Program-made: the position numbers and the translations under genes
Notes under the pieces: generated by a model
The model's input: the letters and a program-made list of their open reading frames with translations, nothing else
Databases searched by the model: none
What the model was told of the DNA's origin: nothing
From: Acidobacteriaceae bacterium
GTDB lineage: Bacteria > Acidobacteriota > Terriglobia > Terriglobales > Acidobacteriaceae
Length of the DNA stretch: 64,000 bases
Direction of reading: 5' to 3'
Assembly (NCBI GenBank): GCA_003151155.1
Contig: PLWX01000087.1
Location: 43,888 to 107,887 of the forward strand
In this document: piece by piece, positions 1 through 10,179 of the stretch
How positions within the stretch are numbered: position 1 is the first letter of the stretch
Layout of the letters: the number at the start of each line of letters is the position of its first letter

Positions 1-1083
1 CTGCACCCACTCGAAGTAGGAGACGGTAACGCCACCGGCATTGGCGAGAATGTCAGGCATGACGAAGATGTTTTTATCGTTCAATATTTCGTCGGCGCCA
101 GAGGTGGTCGGACCGTTAGCCCCTTCGATGATTATCTTAGCTTTAATCTGCGAAGCATTCTTTGTGGTGATCACGTTCTCGGTGGCGGCAGGAATGAGCA
201 CATCGCAATCCGCGATCAATAATTCCGCGGTAGTAGCCTTCTCGGCGCCGGGGAAGCCATGAATGGTTCCGTTATGCGCCTTGTGATTCACGAGGGCATC
301 GATGTCGAGGCCCTTGGAGTTGAACAGACCACCGTCCCACTCGCCGATGCCGATGACTTTGTAGCCTGCCTGGTGCATGAGTTGCGCCGCATTGGAGCCG
401 ACATTGCCGAATCCTTGCACGATGACGCGGGTCCCTTCGCGAGACAGGTTGAATTTTTTGAGCGCCTGGTCTGCGGTGATCATCACGCCACGGCCGGTTG
501 CTTCACGACGGCCACGCGATCCGCCCATGTTCAAAGGCTTGCCAGTGACGACCGCGTTCACAGTCATACGCATGTGCATGGAGTAGGTGTCCATCATCCA
601 TGCCATCGTCTGTTCGTTGGTATTCACATCGGGAGCGGGAACATCTTTTTCAGGACCGATGAATTCGATAAGCTCCGCCGTATAACGGCGCGTCATGCGC
701 TCGAGTTCGCCCATCGACATCGTCTTCGGCTCGCAGATGATGCCACCCTTGGCTCCTCCGAAGGGGATGTTTACAACGGCGCACTTCCAAGTCATCCAGG
801 CGGCCAGAGCGCGCACTTCATCGATGCTGACCTCAGGAGAGAAGCGAACGCCGCCTTTCGCGGGGCCGCGGGCGAATGAATGTTGCACGCGATAGCCGGT
901 GAACATACGAATCTTGCCGTTATCCATGCCAACAGGAATGTTGACCGTGACTTCACGAGCGGGAACACGCAGAACGCTGACGATGCCTTCGTCAAGATTC
1001 AGTTTCGTGGTAGCTTCATCGAAGCGTAGGGCTTGCTGTTCCCACGGGTTTAATTCTTCTAGCGAGGTACTTGCGGTTGTCAT
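1..1083 (-). CDS. gdhA: Glu/Leu/Phe/Val dehydrogenase (glutamate dehydrogenase), 3' end outside window
   Basis: Oxidative deamination of glutamate to 2-oxoglutarate (or the reverse) with NAD(P), in the cytoplasm. The minus-strand frame is open from an ATG at 1083 to the window edge (361 codons), so the C-terminus is missing. Near residue 105 is the substrate-binding PFGGAKGGI motif with its catalytic lysine; PAPDVNT follows near residue 150, and the Rossmann dinucleotide motif GFGNVGSN lies near residue 220. The order and spacing are those of hexameric glutamate dehydrogenases. A 188-bp divergent spacer separates it from the kinase gene. Coenzyme preference cannot be told from the visible part. 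Family assignment is firm; the exact substrate (Glu rather than Leu) is the likely but unproven reading. Confidence 0.93.
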   Translation of the reverse strand, partial: MTTASTSLEELNPWEQQALRFDEATTKLNLDEGIVSVLRVPAREVTVNIPVGMDNGKIRMFTGYRVQHSFARGPAKGGVRFSPEVSIDEVRALAAWMTWKCAVVNIPFGGAKGGIICEPKTMSMGELERMTRRYTAELIEFIGPEKDVPAPDVNTNEQTMAWMMDTYSMHMRMTVNAVVTGKPLNMGGSRGRREATGRGVMITADQALKKFNLSREGTRVIVQGFGNVGSNAAQLMHQAGYKVIGIGEWDGGLFNSKGLDIDALVNHKAHNGTIHGFPGAEKATTAELLIADCDVLIPAATENVITTKNASQIKAKIIIEGANGPTTSGADEILNDKNIFVMPDILANAGGVTVSYFEWVQ

Positions 1084-1271
1084 GCAATCTCCATTAGGAC
1101 GTTTCCGGAGGGCGATTTTGGCCAGTTTCAGGTAGGAAAGAGAGCCCTTCAGGCAAACCTTAGGAGTATATGTTGGAGGCATGAGCGAGGGCAAGTTACG
1201 CTGTCGGCACTTCGTTCTTCATTGACGCGCGCGCTTCCCATTCATAAGATGGTCACCCCGCACAATCAAGA

Positions 1272-3554
1272 ATGATCGACCAAATCATCTCGCACTACCG
1301 CATCGTTGAAAAGCTCGGCGGCGGTGGCATGGGCGTAGTGTACAAGGCGGAAGACACGCGCCTTCACCGCTTCGTCGCACTAAAATTCCTGCCGGAAAAT
1401 GTCGCTCGCGATGCCCAGGCACTGGCTCGCTTCCAGCGCGAGGCGCAAGCGGCCTCGGCGTTGAATCATCCCAACATCTGCACCATTTACGACATCGGCG
1501 AGGAGAACGGACAGGCCTTCATCGCCATGGAGTTTCTCGATGGTATGACGCTGAAGCATCGCATCGCCGGGCGCCCCATCGACCTCGAAGAACTGCTGAC
1601 CCTCGCGGTTGAGATCGCCGACGCGCTCGACGCCGCGCATAGCGCAGGGATCGTACACCGGGACATCAAGCCCGCGAATCTTTTTCTGACCAAGCGCGGC
1701 CACGCCAAGATCCTCGATTTCGGATTGGCGAAAGTGGGAGCGGCCGCGGTTTCGGCCAACCAAGTGGCGTCGGCCAACACCTTGTCCGTGGTGCGCGACG
1801 AAGACCTGACCAGCCCTGGCTCCACCCTTGGCACGGTCGCGTACATGTCTCCCGAACAAGTGCGCACGAAGGAACTCGATGCGCGCACCGACCTCTTCTC
1901 CTTCGGGGTTGTCCTCTACGAGATGGCAACCGGCACTCTGCCGTTCCAGGGCGAAAGCACCGGCGTAATTTTTAAAGCGATCCTGGACGCGACGCCCACC
2001 CCGATGGTCCGCATCAATCCCGCAGTACCGTTGGAACTCGAACGCGTCGTCAACAAGGCGCTGGAAAAGGATCGCGACCTCCGCTACCAGAGTGCCGCGG
2101 AGTTGCGGGCCGACTTGAAGCGTATTCAGCGCGGAAGCGAATCGGTACGCAGTGGCGTGCTACCCGCGCCTGCGACATCCAAGCGAAATGTTTTTATCGC
2201 TGCCGGTGTGCTGGGGGCCATTCTTGCCGGAGGAGGCATCGCCTGGAATGCGAAGCGTACTTCCGGATCTTCGGGTACGACTTCGGGGAAGCCTTCTGTC
2301 GCGGTGATGCCGCTGCAGAACCTGAGCGCGCAGCCGGATAGCTCCTACTTCAGCGATGGAATGACCGACGAGATCACCACCAAGCTCTCGAAGATCCAGG
2401 GTATCGACGTGGCTTCCCATTCTTCCGTCGTCGCCGCGAAGACTGCGGACAAAAGCGCAACGGATGTTGGCAAACTGCTGGGCGTCCGTTATCTGCTTGA
2501 AGGTACGGTGCGCAAGGCGGGAGAGCAGGTGCGCATCAACGTGCAACTGATTGACGCTGCCAGTGGCTTCCAAGTGTGGGCTGACGATTTCACCGGCGAA
2601 ATGAAAGACGTCTTCTCGTTGCAAGAGCAGACGGCGATGAAGATCGCACAATCGCTCAATCTAAAGCTGACGCCGCAGGAACAACAGGCAATCCAGCATC
2701 GCTACACGCAAAATCCCGAGGCTTACGATGCCTACCTGCGCGGCCAGGCGCTCGTTGCTAGTTTCGATCAGGCCGATTCGCTAGAAAGCGCCCGTAAAAA
2801 TTTCGAACAGGCGCTGCGTTCCGATCCGAATTATCCCTTGGCTATTGCGGGGTTAGCGTGGGTCGAGGGACAAATCTATCGCAACCTCGACGCCAACCCG
2901 GCGCACCTGCAGCGCGCGGAAAGCTATGCCCAACGGGCACTCGCGCTGGATCCGAAAGTTGCGGAGTCTCACATTGCGATGGGCACGGTGTATTCGGACA
3001 AGTACGACTACCCGCACGCGGCGGAAGAATACCGCACGGCTGTAAGACTCGATCCGGAGAACGGCTATGCCTCCGATCAACTCTCCTGGGCGCTCGGCTA
3101 TTTGCAGCCCCCACAGCCGGAGGAAGCGGAGGCCGCAGCACGCCAGGCGATCCGCCTGCAGTCGTCGCTGTATCCCGCCTACTATCATCTGGGGCGGGCG
3201 TTGATTTTAGAAAAGCGGTTTCCCGAAGCGATGGCCGCCTTCGAGCAGATGCGGCAGATCAGTCCGAAAGCGAATTCGGCCACGCTCGGGATTGGGCAGG
3301 TTTACCTCGCGCAGGGCGAGTATCAGAAAGCGATCGCCACAATATCGATCGACCTGAAGCCTTCGGGAATCTCCTACTACTGGCTGGGAGCGGCGTACGC
3401 CGCACACGGAGAGAAGGAAAAGGCCCTCAGCACGATGCAGAAGGCCTTCGATCACGGTTTTCGAGATTTCGCGGCGATCAACAATAGTCCGTACTTTTCT
3501 TCTTTGCTTGCCGATCCGCGCTTTCAGCAGATGCTTCAGCGCTATCGAAAATAG
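1272..3554 (+). CDS. Membrane-anchored Ser/Thr protein kinase with TolB/FlgO-like and TPR regions
   Basis: Hanks-type kinase, 760 aa. The glycine loop [13 protein letters not shown] is at residues 16-28, the ATP-binding lysine is K38, the catalytic HRDIKPAN starts at H129 and DFG is at 149-151; SPEQ replaces the usual APE. All catalytic residues are present, so it should be active. A single hydrophobic segment at about 306-325 would place the rest outside the cytoplasm. After it comes a region (about 340-460) like the FlgO/TolB-N-type domains often joined to acidobacterial kinases and adenylate cyclases, then TPRs up to about 750. The TPR tail suggests sensing or scaffolding through protein contacts. 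It converges directly on the PilZ gene, with adjacent stop codons. Substrates are unknown. Confidence 0.93.
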   Translation: MIDQIISHYRIVEKLGGGGMGVVYKAEDTRLHRFVALKFLPENVARDAQALARFQREAQAASALNHPNICTIYDIGEENGQAFIAMEFLDGMTLKHRIAGRPIDLEELLTLAVEIADALDAAHSAGIVHRDIKPANLFLTKRGHAKILDFGLAKVGAAAVSANQVASANTLSVVRDEDLTSPGSTLGTVAYMSPEQVRTKELDARTDLFSFGVVLYEMATGTLPFQGESTGVIFKAILDATPTPMVRINPAVPLELERVVNKALEKDRDLRYQSAAELRADLKRIQRGSESVRSGVLPAPATSKRNVFIAAGVLGAILAGGGIAWNAKRTSGSSGTTSGKPSVAVMPLQNLSAQPDSSYFSDGMTDEITTKLSKIQGIDVASHSSVVAAKTADKSATDVGKLLGVRYLLEGTVRKAGEQVRINVQLIDAASGFQVWADDFTGEMKDVFSLQEQTAMKIAQSLNLKLTPQEQQAIQHRYTQNPEAYDAYLRGQALVASFDQADSLESARKNFEQALRSDPNYPLAIAGLAWVEGQIYRNLDANPAHLQRAESYAQRALALDPKVAESHIAMGTVYSDKYDYPHAAEEYRTAVRLDPENGYASDQLSWALGYLQPPQPEEAEAAARQAIRLQSSLYPAYYHLGRALILEKRFPEAMAAFEQMRQISPKANSATLGIGQVYLAQGEYQKAIATISIDLKPSGISYYWLGAAYAAHGEKEKALSTMQKAFDHGFRDFAAINNSPYFSSLLADPRFQQMLQRYRK

Positions 3555-4157
3555 CTAATTCTTCTGCCCGGCAGGATGAAGCTCGTGCCGCTTCGCGTCA
3601 GCTGCCGTGCCTTCCACCGGCTTCTTTCCAAAATCGTAATCTTCAATCGTGCAAGCGATCAGGAATGCTTCCGGCTCTTTGCCTTTGCCGGTAACCGGAG
3701 TGACGCGAGCGACGGTGGCCTTGCAGGTTACATCGGCTGCTGAGTCGCCGGTGAGTTCCTCGGGCATCTCAAGCTTGATTTCCATGCTTATTCCGACCGC
3801 TAGTTCGCTTTCGCTGCGGAATAACAAGCCGGAACGGCTGAGATTTTCGGAAGTTCCGGAGATCCACGTTTCGCTGCCACTGGCACAAAACGAGACGGGC
3901 ACGACGTGCCGCAAGCGGCGATCGCGTGCGGTCCAGGTAACCTTGGGCTGACGGTGGGAGCGCCTGGTTTCGGCTGGGAGATCGTTTTCCACGAGGCCGC
4001 TACGGCGCATCTGTTTCCAGTCATAGCGGTACTTCGAACCGCAGTTCACGCATAACTGGTAATAGGCTCCGCTCTCTTCGCGCCGGGGCCAGGTGAACTG
4101 GTGAGGACACGTCCAGATGATGCGGCTGAGGAGGCTGCTTTTCATGCCGATTATCAT
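3555..4157 (-). CDS. PilZ-domain protein with N-terminal Cys-rich segment
   Basis: 200 aa. The C-terminal two thirds (about 70-175) resemble a PilZ domain: a basic RxxxR-like lead (RRLRHVVPV), then LSRSGLLFRS, where PilZ proteins carry the (D/N)xSxxG element, followed by beta-strand-rich sequence with a polar Pro/Glu stretch. PilZ domains bind cyclic di-GMP, but the DxSxxG motif here reads NLSRSG and the arginines are spaced atypically, so binding is uncertain. The N-terminus has a CPH and a CVNCG pair that may form a small zinc knuckle. No convincing ribosome binding site is seen, so an internal start at 4145 is possible. It lies tail-to-tail with the kinase. Confidence 0.75.
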   Translation of the reverse strand: MIIGMKSSLLSRIIWTCPHQFTWPRREESGAYYQLCVNCGSKYRYDWKQMRRSGLVENDLPAETRRSHRQPKVTWTARDRRLRHVVPVSFCASGSETWISGTSENLSRSGLLFRSESELAVGISMEIKLEMPEELTGDSAADVTCKATVARVTPVTGKGKEPEAFLIACTIEDYDFGKKPVEGTAADAKRHELHPAGQKN

Positions 4158-4256
4158 GTCGCTTTGCGGAGGGAAAATACAGTTACCAAGGTACCGAATG
4201 GGGGAGCACTTTCGCTTTTCTTTTCAGATACAACAAGAAAGCCCCGCTTAACGCGA

Positions 4257-4637
4257 TCAGGCGCCCTGGGCAGTTGCCTTCCTAGATAACAGTTCGGCAA
4301 CGATCGCCAACATGGCTTGTGGCGGACCACCTTTTTCGATATAGACTTCGGCGTGTTCGGTGCCGTCCGGCCGTTCGGGAAATCCGGAAATGATCACAAT
4401 CGGAACCGCGGGCTTGATCGCTTTCATCTGGGCGGTAATTTCTCCACCGGTGGTGCCTCGCAGGAAGTGATCGCTGATGACGAGGTCGATATCCTGTTCG
4501 GCGAATAGGAGCAAGGCCTCGACACTGTCGGTTGCTGTAGCCACTTCGTATCCGGCGCTTACCAGGACAAGCCGACGGATCATGACAGCATTGGGATCGT
4601 CATCGATGCAGAGAATCGTTATTCTTGAGGCCGGCAT
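4257..4637 (-). CDS. Single-domain response regulator (CheY-like receiver)
   Basis: About 126 aa, a receiver domain alone with no output domain. The acidic pocket (CIDDDPN), the phospho-acceptor aspartate in LVISDH, the switch serine in IISGF and the conserved lysine in YIEKGG are all present, so phosphorylation should be possible. The ATG at 4637 is chosen over the upstream ATG at 4712 because AAAGGGA sits at the right distance before it and the receiver fold begins at once. Such proteins act as phospho-relay intermediates or switch by protein contact. No cognate histidine kinase is encoded nearby. Confidence 0.88.
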   Translation of the reverse strand: MPASRITILCIDDDPNAVMIRRLVLVSAGYEVATATDSVEALLLFAEQDIDLVISDHFLRGTTGGEITAQMKAIKPAVPIVIISGFPERPDGTEHAEVYIEKGGPPQAMLAIVAELLSRKATAQGA

Positions 4638-4812
4638 AGCGGGATCCCTTTCCCTGGATGCGGATTCAAATGCCCGAACGACAAGATAGCATTCCCCGGG
4701 CCTTCGGCTCACGCTGGGACAACGCCATCTAACGCCAGACCGTAATTGATTTTAGAGAGCCGAAATTGGTGGCCTGTCCGTGGTTAAGATTTTCCGCTAA
4801 GCTGGTGGCATC

Positions 4813-5076
4813 ATGTTTGCCCGCAAGATCCGCGTCGAGTATGAATCGGAGGGCGAGCGAAAGCCTTGCCTGATGAAGTGGCTCGATAGCTTCAGCATGC
4901 GCAGTTTCACCAACGATTCCGTTTTTGACGACACCATCCCCACGGCCGACGGTCGCATGGAAATTGGTGCCCGGGTTCCGCTCGATCGATTGCAACACGA
5001 CATGGAAGATTGGTTCCGACGGAAGAGCTATTTGCCGCGAGGCAGCCGGTTGTCGATAGAAGAGATCACCAAGTAA
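4813..5076 (+). CDS. Small hypothetical protein (87 aa)
   Basis: A short charged soluble protein with no recognisable domain, signal peptide or membrane segment. The frame is followed at once by a strong terminator hairpin, which supports a real transcription unit. The sequence before the ATG has only a weak GGTGG as ribosome binding site. It is divergent from the response regulator and convergent with the lipoprotein gene. Function unknown. Confidence 0.6.
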   Translation: MFARKIRVEYESEGERKPCLMKWLDSFSMRSFTNDSVFDDTIPTADGRMEIGARVPLDRLQHDMEDWFRRKSYLPRGSRLSIEEITK

Positions 5077-5104
5077 AAAGCGGAAGCCGCAGCTTCCGCT
5101 TTTT
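5075..5104. terminator. Bidirectional rho-independent terminator
   Basis: A perfect 13-bp stem, 5075-5087 paired with 5092-5104, with a 4-nt loop. It is flanked by A5 on the left and T5 on the right, so it can work on both strands. It sits between the convergent small hypothetical gene and the lipoprotein gene. Confidence 0.9.
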
Positions 5105-5120
5105 GAACCGTACCGTTGAG

Positions 5121-5984
5121 CTATGGCTTGAGAAGGCCAAAGCTGACTTGGGATCCCGAATTATCCAGGAAGCATGCCGACCCGCCGTTGTAGATATAAC
5201 CGGCCCCTGCTAATTGGCTCGGGGTCACATAGCTGTTGGTCAAACCGACAAATCGCACCTCGCCGGCGACGCCGTTGTCCACCGTGGTGGCGTCTAGAAC
5301 CACTAGCGGCCCCGCCGCGTAAGAGAACTGCGATACCAAGGTGCCGGTTACGACGCAGCCGGTTACCGCGCTGAACGCTACCCCGGGTGCCGTTGTCGCA
5401 GTCAAGGGGAAAGTACCGTCGGTGTTGGGGGTAGTGCCTTCTGTGAAGTTGAAGGTCATGGTTCCCCCCGAAATCGAGCTCACGCCTGCCCATGTGCCGG
5501 TGTAGGCGCCGTCCGGGACAATAAGTCCACCGACCGAGCCCGCGTCGCCAGTATCGGACCCACCGACCACCGAATAGGTGCCGTCGAGCGTGGTCGTGCT
5601 CCCACTGCTACTGATATTCGGGAAGCTGATGGTAAAGGTTGATGAGCCAGCGGTGCCTGTCATCGTCAGCGTTCCGTTACTAACACTCCCCGAGATCGTC
5701 ATTGGTGTGATGCCTTTTGCTAAAGTAAAACCCGTCGCACTCGTCCCCGATACTTGCATCTTTCCGCCAAAGCTCGAACTCGACCCGGATAGATATCCAC
5801 CCATGTAGATATCACCATTAATCCCACCCGTCGCGTGGAACGCCCAATTGCCAGCTTGAATTGTTCCGCTGCTGCCGCTGCCACCACTGCCTCGGTTGAA
5901 GCCGTCAAACGACTTGCTTGATCCGCAGCCGACCATCCCTCCGATCGTGAAAATGAGAACTACCAGCAATAAGGCCTTCTTCAT
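5121..5984 (-). CDS. Secreted lipoprotein, Ser/Gly/Thr-rich
   Basis: 287 aa from the ATG at 5984, which has GGGAGGAT seven bases upstream; the longer frame to 6008 lacks one. The N-terminus MKKALLLVVLIFTIGGMVGC is a lipoprotein signal peptide with lipobox GMVGC, so the mature protein should be lipidated and exported. The rest is low-complexity and beta-rich, with no known catalytic motif. Two cysteines near the C-terminus could form a disulphide. It resembles the acidobacterial class of lipoproteins of unknown function. LexA is upstream on the same strand, about 190 bp away. Confidence 0.75.
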   Translation of the reverse strand: MKKALLLVVLIFTIGGMVGCGSSKSFDGFNRGSGGSGSSGTIQAGNWAFHATGGINGDIYMGGYLSGSSSSFGGKMQVSGTSATGFTLAKGITPMTISGSVSNGTLTMTGTAGSSTFTISFPNISSSGSTTTLDGTYSVVGGSDTGDAGSVGGLIVPDGAYTGTWAGVSSISGGTMTFNFTEGTTPNTDGTFPLTATTAPGVAFSAVTGCVVTGTLVSQFSYAAGPLVVLDATTVDNGVAGEVRFVGLTNSYVTPSQLAGAGYIYNGGSACFLDNSGSQVSFGLLKP

Positions 5985-6171
5985 CTGATCCTCCCGGGCA
6001 GCGCACATGATGGCAAGCCGAATTCCCGCCTCTTCAGTTCATTCTGTAAGCGTCGGAAGTTCGTGGAACTCTGTTCGCGAGTATAGAAGTTAGCCAGCTT
6101 CGTGGAAAAAGAAAAGCAGCAAGTGCGTGGGTACGAAAGACGTATCCGTACTAGTAAACAGCCTACAGATG

Positions 6172-6798
6172 CTAGTACTTGCGGAGGACGCCGATGACGC
6201 GACCCTGAACCTGGACGTTCTCGGCAGGAACACGTATGGGTTCCATCCTTGCATTGGAAGGTTGCAGACGCACGGTTGCGCCTTCGCGATAGATGCGTTT
6301 CAGGGTGGTGTCGGACTCATTGACGAGAGCCACCACGATCTCGCCATCGCGGGCGGTATTCGTACGTTCCACGAGGACGTAATCGCCATCGACGATATGC
6401 TCGTCCTGCATCGATTCTCCGGATACTTCGAGGACGAAGACGTCTTTCGCTCCGGTGAAATCGCCGAGAGAAATCGTCTCTGGGTTGCTGATGGCTTCGA
6501 TCGGCTGGCCGGCAGCGATGCGGCCGAGAAAGGGCAAAGCGGTATTGGCGGCGGCAGCAGCGGCAAAGGCCCGCTTCAATTGTCCCTTGGGCTTTACGAG
6601 GTCGATAGAACGGGCGCGGTTATAGTCGCGTTTGAGCAGCCCTTTCGCTTCAAGATTGCCGATATGTTTGTGAACGGTGGCCAGAGAAGAGAGCTCGACG
6701 CCTTCGGCGATCTCTTCGAAGGAGGGCGAGTAGCCGTGAGAGTCCACGAATCGCGAGATGAAGTCGTATATCTCTCGTTGCCGCCGAGTCAGCGCCAT
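6172..6798 (-). CDS. lexA: LexA repressor
   Basis: SOS-response repressor with self-cleaving serine-peptidase domain, 208 aa. The N-terminal winged helix (residues 1-65) has the LexA pattern of TRRQREIYDFI and GYSPSFEEIA. The cleavage site is A96-G97 in RIAAGQP, the nucleophile S129 is in GESM and the general base K167 is in TTLKRIY. All needed residues are present. The linker before the cleavage site holds an alanine run (79-84). I could not identify an SOS box of a known type upstream; the operator in this phylum may differ. Targets in this window are not evident, though recN lies about 13 kb away. Confidence 0.96.
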   Translation of the reverse strand: MALTRRQREIYDFISRFVDSHGYSPSFEEIAEGVELSSLATVHKHIGNLEAKGLLKRDYNRARSIDLVKPKGQLKRAFAAAAAANTALPFLGRIAAGQPIEAISNPETISLGDFTGAKDVFVLEVSGESMQDEHIVDGDYVLVERTNTARDGEIVVALVNESDTTLKRIYREGATVRLQPSNARMEPIRVPAENVQVQGRVIGVLRKY

Positions 6799-7024
6799 CG
6801 TGCATTTCCTTCGAGTCAGAAGTTAAAGAGCCCGCTGGCCGCAGTATAGCGAAAGGAAGGCGAAAGTCAAGCTAGGTCCGGGTGGGGACGAGAGTGGCGA
6901 ACCAGGTTCATTGCAGTCCGTGGGGACGAACACCGAATCGCAGGGACAGGCGCGGGACGGATGCCGGGTGGTAGCGCTAACTTACTCTACCGGGGATCGT
7001 CCATCGATCCGTAGGAGTTCAGCC

Positions 7025-7402
7025 ATGAACCTAAATACAAACGGCGCGAAAGCCATTGCAGCCTTAGTCGTTCTCAACGCCGGGCTGTTCCTATCGCATC
7101 ATCGCGTGCTCGCGGTTGTCCACGGACAATCCGGACCTGCGATCCAAGCGCAGATCGCCGCTAGCCGTGCGGAGGTCTGCAAGGCGCAAGCAGCTGCGCG
7201 CATGGTCGCGATGGAGGCTCGTATGCAGGCCCGCGTCGCGCAGCGCGAAGCGATGAAGGCACGAAAGCAGGTGCAGCAGGATGCCGTGCACGTCGCCGCC
7301 ATGGCGCCCAGTTCCGCAAGCGTGAAGACGCACACCACGGTGACCGACTATGTCCGCTGCATCCTTACCTCCAGCAGACGAGCCGTGAACGGCGGAATCT
7401 GA
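7025..7402 (+). CDS. Small secreted Ala-rich hypothetical protein
   Basis: 125 aa from the ATG at 7025, which follows AGGAG at 7013-7017; the frame is open further upstream but without such a site. The N-terminus has a hydrophobic stretch (AIAALVVLNAGLFL) that may act as a signal peptide or anchor. The middle is an alanine-, arginine- and methionine-rich helix, probably a coiled coil. A single cysteine lies in this helix (VCKA) and another near the C-terminus. No family recognised. Confidence 0.6.
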   Translation: MNLNTNGAKAIAALVVLNAGLFLSHHRVLAVVHGQSGPAIQAQIAASRAEVCKAQAAARMVAMEARMQARVAQREAMKARKQVQQDAVHVAAMAPSSASVKTHTTVTDYVRCILTSSRRAVNGGI

Positions 7403-7559
7403 CTGCGCGTTTGTGTTTCCGATTACCTTCGGCACACCCGTCAGGCAGCCTTTTCGATGGGATTTAGGGTGGATTTCAGCGGCTCTCTCAGGTAACACTA
7501 CATTGCTGGTGTGAGCACCTTCTGCATACAATGAAGGGTACTCGAGAGCCACCCTGTCC

Positions 7560-10151
7560 ATGTCCGATATTTCCAAGCATTTGGAAAAGGCCGAGAAGTA
7601 TCTCCAGCGAGGAAAACACGACAGTGCCCTCGAGGAATACTTGCAAATCCTGGATGAGCAACCCTCAAACTTAGGGGTTCGCCAGACCGCGGCGGAGCTC
7701 TGCGTCAGATTGAACCGGAACACGGAAGCTGCAACCATGTTTTCGCACATCTTCGACGGCCAAGCCGCCGCCGGGGACAATGCGCGCGCCGTGATCACCT
7801 ACAAGAAGCTGGCGCGGGTCGGGAAACCAACTTTGCAGCAGATGCTGCAGTTCGCGCATATCCAGGAAAAGAGTAACCGCAAAGAAGCGCTTGAGGCATA
7901 TGCCAGCCTGGCCGAAGAATATCGCGCTGCGAAAAAGACTGCAGACCTGCTGGAAGTTTATCGGCGTATGTCTTCTCTCGACCCATTGATCGAGAACTTC
8001 GCGCAAGAGGGTGAACTTTCGGCGCAGATGGGCGATACCAGGGCAGCGGCCGTGGCCTTCGTGCAGGCTGGCGTGCTGGTTGAAAAGTCAGCTGGCGACG
8101 CCTCGTATTTCTATCAACAGGCTTACCGTTACGATCCCACAAATCCCGGTGCTGCATTTGGACACGGGCACGCTCTGCTTCTCGGAGGGGAAGCCGAAGA
8201 TGCGGTGCAAATTCTGGAACCGCTGGCAAATTATCCTTCGAGCCCGGTGGAGGCGCGCGAGGCTTACGCGCGTGCACTGTTGCTTGCCGGACGCGTGGAA
8301 CAGGCGGAGCCGGTGGTATGGAAGTTATACGAGTTTGATTCGCGGAAGCTCGACGAAATTCTCGAGCTCATCGGCGATTTCATCTCCCTCCAGCAGGACG
8401 ACAACGCCCTTAGGCTGACGCGAAAACTACAAGAGCAGATGGCGAGGACCGGACGCCGTCGTGAATTCGTTCAGATTATGCAGGAGATGGTGGAATCTCG
8501 CGCGCCTTCGATCCCTTTCCTGTATTACATGGTCGAGCTCTATAACCAGAACAACCGCGAGCACGATTATTGCGCGACGTTGCTTCGACTCTTCGATTTG
8601 CATTATGCGGCAGGCGAACATCTCCAGGCTGGAGATTGCCTCGATCGAGCAGCGGAAGTGGATCCCTACGAAGCTGGACACCAGAAGCGACTGGAACTGC
8701 TGCGTGGCAAGATCGAAGACAATCGTTTCAATGCGATTGCCAATCGTTTTGGATTTGTCAGCAAAGTGGATCAAGCGGGCGGAAGCGCGTCGGCTTCGGA
8801 GTCCTCAGAGACCAGCGAAGGCAGCGAAACGACGGTACTTGAGGATCTTATCCTTCAAGCCGAAATCTTCATGCAGTACTCGATGCGCGCCAAAGCGGTT
8901 GAGCGCTTGGAGAGAATTCACAAGCTGTTTCCGCGCGAAGAAGAGCGTAGCGACAAATTGCGAGAACTTTATCAGAGCGCCGGTTTCTTCCCGCAATATT
9001 CGCCGAAGACAGTTGGCGAGCAGGCGAAACTTGCAACCGCGAATACTTCGAAAAATCGCAGCGCAGATCCTTATGGGGACGGCAGGGGAAATGGCGCAGC
9101 GAATGAGAACTCCGTCGATAACATCTCGCGAGTCACGGACATTACGCGCAACATCTATCGCCAGGGCAACGTAAAGGCGGTGCTCTTCACTTCGGTGAAC
9201 GACATTGGACGGCACTGGAACGCCAGTCGCTGCGTTGCCGGACTTTGTTCCCCTGGGAAGCCGCCCTCGGCAGCGCTGGAATACTGTGCTCCGGGCATTC
9301 CGCAATCCGATGTTCCTTCGATCGTAAAACTGATCGCCGTTCTGCAGCCGCTTGCGGTGACGATGGGCATGGTATCCATATCCAATGCGCGCGGTGCACA
9401 CGAACTGGCTGAAGTTTTTGACGTCATCGAGAATCTTGGCATCGAATCGCTGCTTGCGGTACCGCTTGCCGAAGGCGATCAACATGCAGGGCTGTTAATT
9501 CTTATGCAGTGCACCCCACGCGTCTGGGGACAGACGGACGTGGTCGTCCTGCGAACCATCGCGGATCAAATGGTCCTGGCGGTGCATAACGCCAAGCTTC
9601 GTAGCCTGGTAAAGAATCTGGCAGTCACGGAAGAAAAGTCGGGACTACTAAAACGTTCGTCGTACCTCGATGTGCTGATGTCGGAGGTTAAGCGCGCACT
9701 GCAAGCGAATGCGCCGGTGACCCTGATGATCATTGAGTTCGGCAAGGCCGGTACGCTCGCGCGCGAGATGGGAGAAGCGGTCGTCGACTCGGTGGTGCAG
9801 CAGATTGGCCAGACCGTTCAATCTCATCTTCGCCAGAACGACGTGGCAGTGCGCTACGACCTGACCCAGATCGCCGTCGTACTCTCGGACACGACCGATA
9901 AGAACGCTTTCTTCGTCGCCGATAAACTTCGCAAGGTGCTCGGGACAATTAAAATTCCCGGACGTGAACAGGCCGTACCCATCAATATCGGCATCGCCGA
10001 AGCGGTAATGAATCCACATTTCGATCCCGTCGATATCGTCACCGAAGTGATCAATCGCGTAGAGGCAGCGCTCGACGTGGCGAAGGCAACCGGCGGCAAT
10101 CGATCGCATGCGCTGGCACCGGCCTATATGACGGCGGCTGCAGGCGACTAA
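7560..10151 (+). CDS. TPR protein with GAF and degenerate GGDEF-like domains
   Basis: 863 aa, cytoplasmic. Residues 1-490 are TPR-like helical repeats; a Ser/Glu-rich linker lies near 410-425. About 540-690 resembles a GAF sensor domain (ending in ADQMVLAVHNAKL). About 700-855 has the length and secondary-structure pattern of a GGDEF domain, but where the GG(D/E)EF signature should be it reads RYDLTQIAVVLSD, so diguanylate cyclase activity is unlikely. This points to a scaffold or ligand sensor, not an enzyme. The next gene begins 28 bp downstream, suggesting co-transcription with the radical SAM-like protein. Confidence 0.82.
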   Translation: MSDISKHLEKAEKYLQRGKHDSALEEYLQILDEQPSNLGVRQTAAELCVRLNRNTEAATMFSHIFDGQAAAGDNARAVITYKKLARVGKPTLQQMLQFAHIQEKSNRKEALEAYASLAEEYRAAKKTADLLEVYRRMSSLDPLIENFAQEGELSAQMGDTRAAAVAFVQAGVLVEKSAGDASYFYQQAYRYDPTNPGAAFGHGHALLLGGEAEDAVQILEPLANYPSSPVEAREAYARALLLAGRVEQAEPVVWKLYEFDSRKLDEILELIGDFISLQQDDNALRLTRKLQEQMARTGRRREFVQIMQEMVESRAPSIPFLYYMVELYNQNNREHDYCATLLRLFDLHYAAGEHLQAGDCLDRAAEVDPYEAGHQKRLELLRGKIEDNRFNAIANRFGFVSKVDQAGGSASASESSETSEGSETTVLEDLILQAEIFMQYSMRAKAVERLERIHKLFPREEERSDKLRELYQSAGFFPQYSPKTVGEQAKLATANTSKNRSADPYGDGRGNGAANENSVDNISRVTDITRNIYRQGNVKAVLFTSVNDIGRHWNASRCVAGLCSPGKPPSAALEYCAPGIPQSDVPSIVKLIAVLQPLAVTMGMVSISNARGAHELAEVFDVIENLGIESLLAVPLAEGDQHAGLLILMQCTPRVWGQTDVVVLRTIADQMVLAVHNAKLRSLVKNLAVTEEKSGLLKRSSYLDVLMSEVKRALQANAPVTLMIIEFGKAGTLAREMGEAVVDSVVQQIGQTVQSHLRQNDVAVRYDLTQIAVVLSDTTDKNAFFVADKLRKVLGTIKIPGREQAVPINIGIAEAVMNPHFDPVDIVTEVINRVEAALDVAKATGGNRSHALAPAYMTAAAGD

Positions 10152-10179
10152 TCCCGAACCTGCGCTATCATCGATAGCG

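Noticed and set aside
259-879. 206-codon plus-strand open frame
   Set aside because: Shadow of glutamate dehydrogenase, whose minus-strand frame runs to the window edge.
6148-6178. GTACTAG/CTAGTAC inverted repeat at the lexA stop as a terminator or SOS box
   Set aside because: Only 7 bp with a 17-nt loop, overlaps the stop codon, and has no T run or known LexA-site pattern.
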